Source: Coccinella septempunctata (taxonomy: Eukaryota; Arthropoda; Insecta; Coleoptera; Coccinellidae). Taken from it: a stretch of DNA of 64,000 nucleotides. Positions 25,119-33,720 of the stretch are shown one piece after another; the first letter of the stretch is position 1, and each line of letters starts with the position of its first letter. A model generated the notes under the pieces. The model worked only from the letters and a program-made list of their open reading frames with translations. It ran no database searches and was not told the DNA's origin. Position numbers and translations under genes: made by a program. The DNA lies in NCBI RefSeq assembly GCF_907165205.1, contig NC_058191.1, positions 30,274,064-30,338,063 on the forward strand, written 5' to 3'.

Positions 25119-25270
25119 TAAGCTTCTATTTTTTTCTCTATAGCAACCAAAATTATAATTTTACAACAAATTAGGGGAAAATTTTGGATTCAGATTTTAT
25201 TGAATTTTGCATCAATGTAAACTTATAATTTTGGTTGCTATAGACTATAGAGAAAAAAATAGAAGCTTAT
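25119..25270. repeat. Adjacent inverted repeat, about 45-bp arms
   Basis: AAGCTTCTATTTTTTTCTCT followed by ATAGCAACCAAAATTATAA (25119-25163) is inverted at 25219-25270. It abuts the previous palindrome directly. Confidence 0.7.
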
Positions 25271-26960
25271 TTTTTGGGAAGAATTTTGTAAATATCAGGT
25301 GTGTAATAGACGCCTCTCGATTTCATAGTGTTTCATTAATAGATAGAAGCGAAATCTGTATAGATCTAGATCACAAAACATTTGGTATATAAGGCTCGTG
25401 AAGTGAAATATTTGAAAAAATTATGTACGAGTTTATTCATTATCTTACCTTGAACCATTGGTGTTTGTAAGCTTCATCAACGATCTTTCATGCCATCTCA
25501 ATTCTGGAGCTCTAACCTATGAAATAGTGACCAAATATTGCTCCAACCAAGTTTTTTTTGTACAGTTGGCCGAATCCTTTTTCCTATCCAACCAAAACAC
25601 GAAACAATCAAACGATACATTTAGATATTAAATCCATGATTCACCGCAGGGTTCATGGTTTTCAGCTGACAGGTACTTAGTCGAGAGGGTAAATCAGCCG
25701 ATGAATATCTATAACCCGACAAGCAGGTGTTTAAGACACTAAATCAGCTGGTTTATTACCAATATCGAACAATTTGCAGGGGTGGTATAGCATTTAACTG
25801 CGTCACCCCAACAACATCTGCTTTTTCACATTGTTTCATTAAGAAGATCATTGAACATTATAGGGAAAACAACATGCATGGGGTAGAAATCCAATCAAGA
25901 CTAAGAAATTTTGGTCAGTAACTCGTTTTTGGTAGTAACTTGATCTTGTGAATTGCTTATACTCGCTTCAAGAATTATTGATGGGTGGTTGTAAAAATTC
26001 GAAATTATTTTGGTAATAGTTCATGCTTGTTCGATTAAACCAAGAATATACTGAACATAAACTAACAGAACAAAATTTGAAACATCTTCTGTTAGTGAAT
26101 GCTGGTGTTATTTCATTACCAATACCAACCAGAATTACTCAATGGAAAAGTACATATATGTTTTCATATCGCTAAGATTCTTCATACAAACTCCTCATCA
26201 GAATGCACAAGTTTCCTTCCTTGAAGGCGTTAGAAAAAAGATACCTACTAAGTACTACTTCTTAAAATGGGATTTTATGAATCAGCCCAAAAAGGTGAAT
26301 CTACCAAATATGGTAGATCTACGGGCTTACTAAATTATGGCTGATGAAATGAATGAATTCATTTTAACTAGAAAAATTATCATTCCCATTTTCTTGAATG
26401 TTTCCCTCGATTTTCTTGTGTTGAGTTGATAATTTTCAAACTCGAATTGTTGAGTTGCGGTAAGATAGCAGAAGAAATAGAGGTTCGTCCATGGACGCAG
26501 CCTTCAAACTGATTTGCTTCGTTTTTTCTCATATCTTCAACTTTTACCTAATCTGAAGTTTTTTCTTGTAGCAATACGATAACACAGGGTGTTTTTAAAG
26601 GCTAGGACTGAAAATTGAACTCATTAAGTAACTGTCATTTCTCATTTTAGCAGAAATCAATAGAAATATTAGGTGTTCATTGCATCAAATCGCTCAGTAT
26701 ATACGACTTGCCGACGGATGTGCTTTTTTTATTGTTGAACAAACCCAAGTGGCAGAAGTAGTGGAGCAGATTTCAGATAACGTCAAACTAACACCAAGTA
26801 CAAAAGCCATATCAGAAGTAGTGGAAATGAGATATATTGAAGTCTGGAAGATGAGGCTGATACACTATCGTCCCTGGCTCCACCCTGAAAGGCCTGCTCT
26901 GCTAATCGTGCATACTCAATTGGTATGATCTACTCATTATAATTTGTACTCTCATGACAT
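25271..26960. other. Noncoding stretch, nothing recognised
   Basis: Short ORFs only (up to 82 codons at 26680-26928). An isolated ACAGGGTGTTTTTAAAGGCT near 26593 may be the end of another degraded element. Confidence 0.4.
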
Positions 26961-26975
26961 TCTCACCTTCATTTT

Positions 26976-27010
26976 TCAGTTCACCTCGAGACGTTGTAGC
27001 AGGTAGATGT
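26976..27010 (+). promoter_or_regulatory. Predicted internal promoter: initiator TCAGTT plus DPE AGATGT
   Basis: TCAGTT at 26976-26981 matches the insect initiator TCAKTY, with its A at 26978 as +1. That places AGATGT at 27005-27010, exactly +28 to +33, matching the DPE consensus RGWYVT. No TATA box is evident. Initiator plus DPE at the very 5' end is the established promoter type of Jockey-clade LINEs and lets the full-length RNA carry its own promoter. Transcription start is inferred, not shown. Confidence 0.7.
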
Positions 27011-27022
27011 GTTGAATGATAC

Positions 27023-27155
27023 CAGTGCGATACGTCATCTCTCGTGTTGTAAAAGAGAAAGTCGAAGTGAAAGTGTACACTAGCGATGCAGTGCGATACG
27101 TCATCTCTCGTGTTGTAAAAGAGAAAGTCGAAGTGAAAGTTGACACTAGCGAAGC
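27023..27155 (+). repeat. Two 66-bp tandem repeats in the LINE 5' UTR
   Basis: The unit starting CAGTGCGATACGTCATCTCT runs 27023-27088 and repeats at 27089-27154 with very few differences. Because 66 is a multiple of three, chance ORFs continue through both units on either strand; I do not treat those as genes. Promoter-proximal monomers are known in some LINEs and may boost transcription. Confidence 0.85.
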
Positions 27156-27429
27156 TACGGAATTTTTGATTCCGTCTACGAAACTTCCGAAGTTTTTTGT
27201 AAGTTCTATAAGTGTATGCGTTATAGAGCGGAAATTCGTTCAAATTCAGTGTGTTCAGTGTAGAGTCCAGATCACCTCCAAGATCGCTGGTTCCACGGAT
27301 ATCACTGGTGAGTCGATTTATTTTTCTCATAGTATAGAAAATATATAACTCAGCCATTTTTCTTTTGTCTTGAAAAATTTTATTTCCAATTTCTTTGAGT
27401 AGCAAAGTAATTATTAATTAGATTCTAAA

Positions 27430-28824
27430 ATGTCTGACCATTCGGACTGCGATTCCGTAATGGAAGAAGACGCGCCAGAAATCGCTAATGTCGTGTCCGA
27501 ACACGATATTTTGAGAGAGGAGAACGCAAGTTTGAAAGCGAGGGTGAATGAGTTAGATAGATGCGTATCTAGCTTAGTTGCTGAGATTAAAAATCTCAGG
27601 GAGAGGCTCGAGTTGCAGGAGGGAAATAAGGAAAGTTACTCCAAAGCACTCAAGAAGAACATTATTTTGAAAAATGTCCAAGAAGTGAACTTACCGGTTC
27701 AAAAACAGAAGATGGAGGTGGTCAAAACCCCTCAAACCAAAATTTCCCCACCCGCCAAAAGAGTGAGAAAGGATAGCTCCTCGTCAAATGAAGATACAAA
27801 CAAGAAAAGAGTCTTGGAAACCCCAGACCAAGAGAAAACCACTCCAGTGGAGAGAAAAGAAAAAATCCCCCCTGTGACCCTGAGAGGTACGTCCGAATGG
27901 ACTTCAATTTCGAACGCGTTAATGCGAAACGGTATTAAATACCAAAGAGCGACGACAGTAAAGGACGGTATAAGAATCGTCCCACAAAGCGCCGATGATC
28001 ATAGAAGGATGACGGACTTCCTTCATAAAATAAATAGGGAGTTTTACACTCTTCAACGGGAGGAAGAAAAGAAAATATACGCGGTAGTGAGATACCTACC
28101 GCTGGATGCAGATATCCCGACGATCCTTGACGACCTCAAGGATCAAGGGATCGTCGATGCTGAGGTCATAAGGATGACCTCAAATAAAACAAAACAGCCG
28201 ATGCCCTTATTGCTGGTTAAAACCCAGAATAAGGATATCTTCGAGGTGAAAAGGCTCTACAACATGAACTGTGTTGTTGAACCTAAGAGAAGGACGATTG
28301 GGCCTGGACAATGTTACCGCTGTCAGCGATATGGACATGCCCAAAGTAAGTGCACTTTTCCATGGAGGTGCGTGAAATGCTCCGGTAATCACAGCTCCAA
28401 GGAGTGTACGCTTACCAGGGAGAACGAGGAGCGAAATGCCTCTTGTGTTCTCTGCGGAGAGCAAGGACATCCAGCCAGCTACAAGGGATGTAGCGAATGG
28501 AAATTGGTCACTAAAAAGACCAAGAGATCGCCAAGATCGAACCAGACCAGCTCGAGGCCAACACAAAATACACCGAGGCCATCCCAAAACTCTTCGGAAG
28601 TGAAGAAACCCCAGGAAACTGCAACCAAAGCAGTCAAAGAGACGAAGAAACCAGAGAAAAAGACGGAAAAGGCAAAAACCGTCAAAAAAGCCGAAACCAG
28701 AAAAGGAATTTCTGGAATCACTGAGGAACTGGATAAGTTCACGAAAAACCTCCTCAGCACGATGATGCAGAATCTGGAGAAAGAGATTGAAAAGAAGATG
28801 CAGCAAATTATTAAGAATATTTAA
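27430..28824 (+). CDS. ORF1: LINE ORF1: Gag-like RNA-binding protein
   Basis: 464 residues. The N-terminus is acidic, then residues about 20-70 look like a coiled coil (heptad-like run beginning HDILREENASLKARVNELD). A Lys/Ser/Pro-rich linker follows, then a roughly 130-residue block (about 155-290) resembling the RRM-like/PRE_C2HC region of Jockey-clade Gag proteins. Three zinc knuckles lie at residues 295-354: CYRCQRYGHAQSKC (C-X2-C-X4-H-X4-C), CVKCSGNHSSKEC (C-X2-C-X3-H-X4-C) and CVLCGEQGHPASYKGC (C-X2-C-X4-H-X6-C). The C-terminus is very rich in Lys, Thr and Pro. By family, it coats LINE RNA to form the ribonucleoprotein for retrotransposition. The ATG chosen is the first after the 5' UTR. 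The frame is fully open, and its stop overlaps the ORF2 start (TAATG). Confidence 0.9.
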   Translation: MSDHSDCDSVMEEDAPEIANVVSEHDILREENASLKARVNELDRCVSSLVAEIKNLRERLELQEGNKESYSKALKKNIILKNVQEVNLPVQKQKMEVVKTPQTKISPPAKRVRKDSSSSNEDTNKKRVLETPDQEKTTPVERKEKIPPVTLRGTSEWTSISNALMRNGIKYQRATTVKDGIRIVPQSADDHRRMTDFLHKINREFYTLQREEEKKIYAVVRYLPLDADIPTILDDLKDQGIVDAEVIRMTSNKTKQPMPLLLVKTQNKDIFEVKRLYNMNCVVEPKRRTIGPGQCYRCQRYGHAQSKCTFPWRCVKCSGNHSSKECTLTRENEERNASCVLCGEQGHPASYKGCSEWKLVTKKTKRSPRSNQTSSRPTQNTPRPSQNSSEVKKPQETATKAVKETKKPEKKTEKAKTVKKAETRKGISGITEELDKFTKNLLSTMMQNLEKEIEKKMQQIIKNI

Positions 28825-29588
28825 TGGCTGATACGACGATAAAGAACAATCTCATAATCGTCTCTTGGAACGTCGAAGGATTGAGAGCCCGCAGACCAGA
28901 ATTCGAAGAACTGATTGAAGAGAAGAAACCGGATGTCATAGCTCTCCAAGAAACAAGACTTAACCCCAACGTTCGGATAGCATTTCCCAATTACGATATC
29001 TACAGAAATGATAGACCTAACAGCACAGGTGGCGTTGCTATACTGGCTAGAAGGAATATGGATCACCATTTCGACCAAATATTCAATGGTCAAGAAGTAG
29101 AAGCAATATCGATTATTGTGAATACCAATCGAGGACAAGTGAAGATTATTTCGACTTATAAATCACCGGATAAGGACATGCTGGAAGAGGATCTAAAAAT
29201 GCTACTAGTAGGAAGACACCCGAAAATCATAATTGGTGATCTTAACTGCAAATCGCAGGAATGGAACAGTAGGGTGGAAAATACCAATGGGAGAAGACTG
29301 AAGATTTATGCTGAAAAACTTAATGCAGTTGTGATAGGACCTGATATACCGACCTACATACCAAGAGTAAATGGACTACCCGATGTACTGGACATTGTCG
29401 TAATGAAAGACATCACTGAAGAAATCAGCATTGATACAATAGAAGACGGAACTTCAGACCACAATCCCATAGAATTCATAGTGGGACATGGCCCAAGAAA
29501 GAAGAAGAGACACAAACCAAGGATCGCACAGACTGGGAGAAATATAAGAATTTACTTCAGGAGAAAATCACGGAAATTCCCCAAATAA
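28824..29588 (+). CDS. ORF2: LINE ORF2, N-terminal part: APE-type endonuclease
   Basis: 254 residues, open from an ATG whose A is the last base of the ORF1 stop (28822-28826, TAATG), suggesting translation by termination-reinitiation. It carries the apurinic/apyrimidinic endonuclease fold signature: SWNVEGL (N16), LQETRL (E43), IIGDLNC (D139, N141) and SDHNPIEF (D212, H213), so all usual metal-binding and catalytic positions are present. This domain nicks the target DNA to prime reverse transcription. From about residue 235 the sequence turns basic and stops at 29586-29588. The expected continuation (TDWEKYKNLL and onward) is visible in the frame used by the downstream ORF, so a one-base indel at about 29500-29520 has broken the polyprotein. 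Confidence 0.88.
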   Translation: MADTTIKNNLIIVSWNVEGLRARRPEFEELIEEKKPDVIALQETRLNPNVRIAFPNYDIYRNDRPNSTGGVAILARRNMDHHFDQIFNGQEVEAISIIVNTNRGQVKIISTYKSPDKDMLEEDLKMLLVGRHPKIIIGDLNCKSQEWNSRVENTNGRRLKIYAEKLNAVVIGPDIPTYIPRVNGLPDVLDIVVMKDITEEISIDTIEDGTSDHNPIEFIVGHGPRKKKRHKPRIAQTGRNIRIYFRRKSRKFPK

Positions 29589-29623
29589 ACACCCGGGATG
29601 AATTAGATGAAGCAGTTGAAAAA

Positions 29624-31531
29624 TTGGAAAATCAAATAAAAGAAGCCTATGAAGAAAGCACCAAGAGAATAAGGAAACCAATTCCGAAACATTCACATGG
29701 AGATACGCCAAGGGATATAAAGGAACTTATAAAAAAGAACAGAAGACTCAGGAAAATCTACAGAACAACAAAAAGAGAAGAAGACAAGAAGAAACTGAAT
29801 AAGCATAGTCAGATATTGAAAAATGCTTTAACAGAACTGCGTAACAACAGATGGCACCAGAGATTAAGGGAACTGAATACAATAGATCACTCGGCTTGGA
29901 AAATGCAAAAACGCTTACGACGAGAACGGACAGTTATACCTCCACTGCATGGAGCAAACGGAATGGTATATACGAGACTTGAAAAAGCCGAAGCACTTGC
30001 CGACTCAATTGAGAGAGAAGCCAGAATAAATTATAGAAATGATGATGACAATGAAGATCTAGAAGAAGAAGTGGAGGCAAACGAAGAACTGATGATGGAA
30101 CCACCGGAAACCGAAATCATTCCAAAACCGGCTTCACCAACAGAAATCAAAGAGATAATAATGAAACTGAAAAACCGGAAAGCACCAGGAGAAGATAGGA
30201 TAACGAATTATATGTTGAAGAAATTGCCTAGAAAAGGAATAGCAGCCTTGACGAATATAACAAACGGAGTGATGAGGACCGAATACTACCCAAAGAGATG
30301 GAAAACTGCAGAAATGATAGTTTTCAACAAGCCTGGAAAGGAACGGAAATTTCCTCAAAATTATAGACCAATCAGCCTATTATCAGCACTAGGAAAAGTC
30401 GTCGAGAGGGTTATCGCCAAAAGGCTGAATGAGGAAACAGAAATGTTGAAGATAATTCCACCCGAACAATTTGGATTTCGACGAGAACACTCGACTGAAC
30501 TCCAATTACTACGGCTCATAGAATACGTCACCGAAGGAATGCAGACCAAACAGGCCACAGGATTAGTTCTGATGGATATCGAGAGAGCTTTTGATAGAGT
30601 ATGGCACGAAGGCCTAATCTACAAGATGAAAAAAGCAGGATATTCGACCAAGCTATGCAAGATTATAAGGAACTATCTGAGGAATAGAAAGTTTTATGTG
30701 AAAATAGATGGAGCAACCTCTCAAATCAGACAATTAGAAGCGGGAGTGCCTCAAGGATCGGTACTTGAACCTCTGCTTTATGTAATATACGTCTATGATA
30801 TCCCGAAGAATGCTAGAAATATGCTCACATTGTACGCAGATGACACAGGAATAGCGTTCAGACATCGACGCCCAGAGATCATACACCGGAGACTGCAGGA
30901 AGCCATAGATGAATTACTCAAATGGTGCATCAAATGGAAAATCCAAATCAATGGAAGAAAGACTCAAGCAATATTACTGCAAAAGAGAAGATTGAGGATG
31001 GAAGAAAACCTTGAAGTTGATGGAGAAGAGGTTGAATGGAAAAATGAAGCAACATACCTAGGAGTGACGCTTGACAGAGGACTTACATGGAAAAACCACA
31101 TCAAATGTGCAGTTGATAAAACAAAAGCCGCAATGAGTAAACTTTATCCACTCATAGGCAGAAGAAGTCATATGAATAAGAACATCAAGTTGACGATGAT
31201 TAAAACAATTGCGCGACCACAACTCACATATGGATCGGCGGCATGGGGCTTCGCAGCCAAGACCCACATCAAGAAAATACAGGCCACTGAGAATAAACTC
31301 CTTAGAATGGCGATGGACGTACCCTGGTTTGTTAGGAACAAACAAATCTACAAGGACTTGGAATGGGAACCAGTTACAGAATTTATGAAGAGAAAGGCGG
31401 AAAGGATATTCGACAAAGCCAAACAACATCCAAATGAGGAACTACGAAGATTAGTCGACTACGATCCAACGGAAGAAGCTAGAAGGTCAAGAACCTACTA
31501 CCGAAGACCCAAAGATCAGGTAAGGATTTAA
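29624..31531 (+). CDS. ORF2: LINE ORF2, C-terminal part: reverse transcriptase
   Basis: 635 residues from the first ATG, but the real frame begins further upstream, about 29520, as the continuation of the endonuclease ORF. Visible RT motifs: NYRPISLLSALGKVVE, PEQFGFRREHST, VLMDIERAFDRVW (motif A, D318), GVPQGSVLEPLL (motif B) and LYADDTGIAF (motif C, Y404-D407). Motifs D and E (YLGVTLDRGLTWKNHI) and the thumb follow. The catalytic aspartates are present. Residue 382 is Glu where the family usually has Gly (PQGSVLGP), and YVYDIP replaces the usual N/S-DIP nearby, so activity is doubtful even without the frameshift. No RNase H domain is seen. Stop TAA at 31529-31531 is followed by a roughly 250-base UTR. 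Confidence 0.9.
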   Translation: MENQIKEAYEESTKRIRKPIPKHSHGDTPRDIKELIKKNRRLRKIYRTTKREEDKKKLNKHSQILKNALTELRNNRWHQRLRELNTIDHSAWKMQKRLRRERTVIPPLHGANGMVYTRLEKAEALADSIEREARINYRNDDDNEDLEEEVEANEELMMEPPETEIIPKPASPTEIKEIIMKLKNRKAPGEDRITNYMLKKLPRKGIAALTNITNGVMRTEYYPKRWKTAEMIVFNKPGKERKFPQNYRPISLLSALGKVVERVIAKRLNEETEMLKIIPPEQFGFRREHSTELQLLRLIEYVTEGMQTKQATGLVLMDIERAFDRVWHEGLIYKMKKAGYSTKLCKIIRNYLRNRKFYVKIDGATSQIRQLEAGVPQGSVLEPLLYVIYVYDIPKNARNMLTLYADDTGIAFRHRRPEIIHRRLQEAIDELLKWCIKWKIQINGRKTQAILLQKRRLRMEENLEVDGEEVEWKNEATYLGVTLDRGLTWKNHIKCAVDKTKAAMSKLYPLIGRRSHMNKNIKLTMIKTIARPQLTYGSAAWGFAAKTHIKKIQATENKLLRMAMDVPWFVRNKQIYKDLEWEPVTEFMKRKAERIFDKAKQHPNEELRRLVDYDPTEEARRSRTYYRRPKDQVRI

Positions 31532-31777
31532 ATTCAACCAAAGAAGAGCTTAACCTATAAAAGCTATAGGCAGCATACAAATATCAACACGACTATGATC
31601 GTGTGAGAGTCCAGAAACCATAAGAGTCAACTGGTTAATAGGCAAAATGCCCGGAACCTATGAAGAAGCAGTTAAGGGTTTTTAGTGGGTCTCGAGCTCG
31701 GAGAGTGAGAATCCCCACACTGTTCCCCCTCAGGAGAGGGTGTGTTCGTCTGTTTGCAGATTTTCCCCCTGCTACAC

Positions 31778-31832
<55 letters not shown>
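31532..31832 (+). other. LINE 3' UTR and 54-base poly(A)
   Basis: Noncoding sequence runs to 31778, then an unbroken A-run covers 31779-31832, followed directly by the target-site duplication. The lysine or phenylalanine runs in short ORFs here come from the poly(A) and are not genes. Confidence 0.9.
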
Positions 31833-31835
<3 letters not shown>

Positions 31836-31845
31836 CACCTTCATT

Positions 31846-33370
31846 CATCTTTCTCGCTATACATGTTAGTTTTAAGCCTTCTGAACTTCTCGAAACCAAC
31901 GATTAGTGGTTATCTTAGTACTCTCGATTTGCACATCTCATAATTTATCAAATGGATCTTTTTCTGATGGACGATTTACTTGCAAGCATTCCATTTCTGA
32001 CAATACGTTGTATTCATTGATAAATTTCAGCTCTCTTCAAGACCAACGTAATGTACATATATTAATTATAGGTACTATTCTTGCCCTTCTCAGATTAATT
32101 ATGATTGTTCTTCTCATTTAATAATTAATTTTGATCTTTTCATTCGTAATATTCTAGAATTTCTCAGATTAATTAATTTTGCTTTTCTCATTTAACTTGT
32201 ACGATTAATGGACTGCTCATACTTACATCATAATTATTGGTCAACTCACATTTAATGTATTCATCTCTCTCTCGTGATCAGACTTATACAATGTGGCCTA
32301 TATCATTGTTACAACTCGGTATTCTCATTAAAATTCATTATTCTAAACTTCTGTTTTTCTGATGGAATACAGGGGCTCCCGCAATCAATTTTCATTGATT
32401 GCTCTGTCACTGTAAACGCTGTGTTATTTTTGAATTTATTAAACCTGTCTAAGACGGACCTTAAATGATTTCTCATTTGCTCTGGATTATCTTTTTATTT
32501 TAATTGAATAATGTCTTTCTGAGTCTATAGATATCATTAATATTTGTTTTTTATTATTGTATTAGCTTCATGCAGGAGACTTGTTCATTTTATGATTGTG
32601 AATGATATACAATAAATGTTTTTATACCATCTCCAACTCAATTATCTTGTTATGCAGTCCACTACTCTTTTTTGGCAAAATCATAACACCCTCGATTTAG
32701 AACACGCATAATATATTGTTTCAGCCCTTTTTCAAACTTATGGTATTCTTCTCCTTTTTTCCCAAAGAATTGAGTTACTATCATGATAAGACTTTATTGT
32801 AGAGTATGTTGGAAGGTTTGACCATCATTTTCAAGAGAAAATGACAAATTAAGGCCATTTCTTGTACCGTATTTTTTGTGTTCATCAGAATGATATCTTC
32901 ATCCTTGAATTCAACAGATCAGCCATTTATCTTCAAATCCACTTACAATGCTCATATTTTACAGCCTCTTAGGTCGGCATCACTAGAAACTTTTAATACA
33001 AGTAGCCACATGGTGCTGGTCTCATACGTAAGATTATGTATGTTCTTAATTGCCTTGTTTTGGAGTCTTTGAAGTTTGTTTATGGTGTGATTTTGTAAAA
33101 AATCAATTTTCAGTTTTGTGACATATGCGAACTTGAATGCTTTATTGTGCTTGTCAGACCTGAGATTAATAAGGATCTATTATATCGATAATTTTTTCAG
33201 TTTGCTTTCTTAAAACATTTTAGCTATGTATTGGCTCAATAGATTATAGTAGGGTATTAAAAACCTCGCGAATGCCATCCATCCATTCAAGTTTTTCGTT
33301 GTGCCCCATTTCCTCCAACCTCGAAAATACATCTTCCCCAAATTACCCATAAATCATTAGTTATTTTCCA
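31846..33370. other. Noncoding stretch, very AT-rich
   Basis: Only chance ORFs (up to 71 codons). Repeated short TTAATTATT/TTCTCATTTAA-like strings at 32080-32200 look like low complexity. Confidence 0.45.
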
Positions 33371-33379
33371 CGCCGAATG

Positions 33380-33720
33380 AAAAAATCATTCCGTGTCAAT
33401 TTGTCAACCCTTCCTTTACCGTAAATCATCGTCGCTGCCGGAAAGAGACGCGTAGCGTCCGCGAATTGCGTGGCAGCGGCGCCAATTAGCCGGCTGAAAG
33501 ATGATCCACGAGGGGGCGCAGCGATCGCCGACGCTAACGTAGCTCTCTTTATGCAGACGTCGGCATGAATTTCCTGTTTCCGGCCCGCCGTCTGTTGAAA
33601 CAAGACTTTACACTCTATGATACGACGCACATCAGCGCACCCTTCCTCTCGTACCACCCCTCCTTTCTCCACATCTTTCCTGTCCCACTCCTGGTTTGTT
33701 CTTGCTAGGGGTTGAGTTGT
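33380..33720. promoter_or_regulatory. GC-rich island, candidate conserved regulatory element
   Basis: This patch is strikingly GC- and CG-rich compared with the AT-rich flanks. It holds a CTCF-like motif (33506-33520), palindromic GGCGCC and GCCGGC cores, and an ATTTCCTGTTTCC block. A 103-codon ORF on the minus strand (33361-33672) has no recognisable domain and is more likely a consequence of composition. Function is inferred only. Confidence 0.35.
33506..33520 (+). promoter_or_regulatory. CTCF-like motif CCACGAGGGGGCGCA
   Basis: Matches the animal CTCF core CCASYAGRKGGCRS at all but one position (G at the Y), and contains AGGGGGCGC, the part shared with the Drosophila motif. It lies in the centre of the GC-rich island. 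One motif match is weak evidence, but this pattern is long and rare in AT-rich DNA. Confidence 0.45.

Larger units (their letters stand above)
26961..31845 (+). mobile_element. Jockey-type LINE with both ends preserved, including 13-bp target-site duplication
   Basis: The duplication TCTCACCTTCATT occurs at 26961-26973 and again at 31833-31845, directly after a 54-base poly(A). Between them, in order, lie an internal promoter, a 5' UTR with two 66-bp repeats, ORF1 (27430-28824), ORF2 (28824-31531, split by a frameshift), a 3' UTR of about 250 bases and poly(A). The perfect duplication, the long uninterrupted poly(A) and mostly open frames point to a recent insertion. Domain content (zinc-knuckle ORF1, APE-type endonuclease, RT, no visible RNase H) fits the Jockey clade. 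Confidence 0.92.

Noticed and set aside
26902..27405. 110-codon plus-strand and 167-codon minus-strand ORFs in the LINE leader
   Set aside because: Both exist because the 66-bp repeat is a multiple of three; no domain, and they lie in the 5' UTR.
28207..28806. 199-codon minus-strand ORF inside LINE ORF1
   Set aside because: Shadow of the zinc-knuckle and Lys-rich coding sequence.
31660..31943. ORFs with long Lys or Phe runs next to the LINE
   Set aside because: They are translations of the 54-base poly(A) tail, not genes.
33361..33672. 103-codon minus-strand ORF in the GC-rich island
   Set aside because: Long ORFs are expected in GC-rich DNA; no family resemblance.
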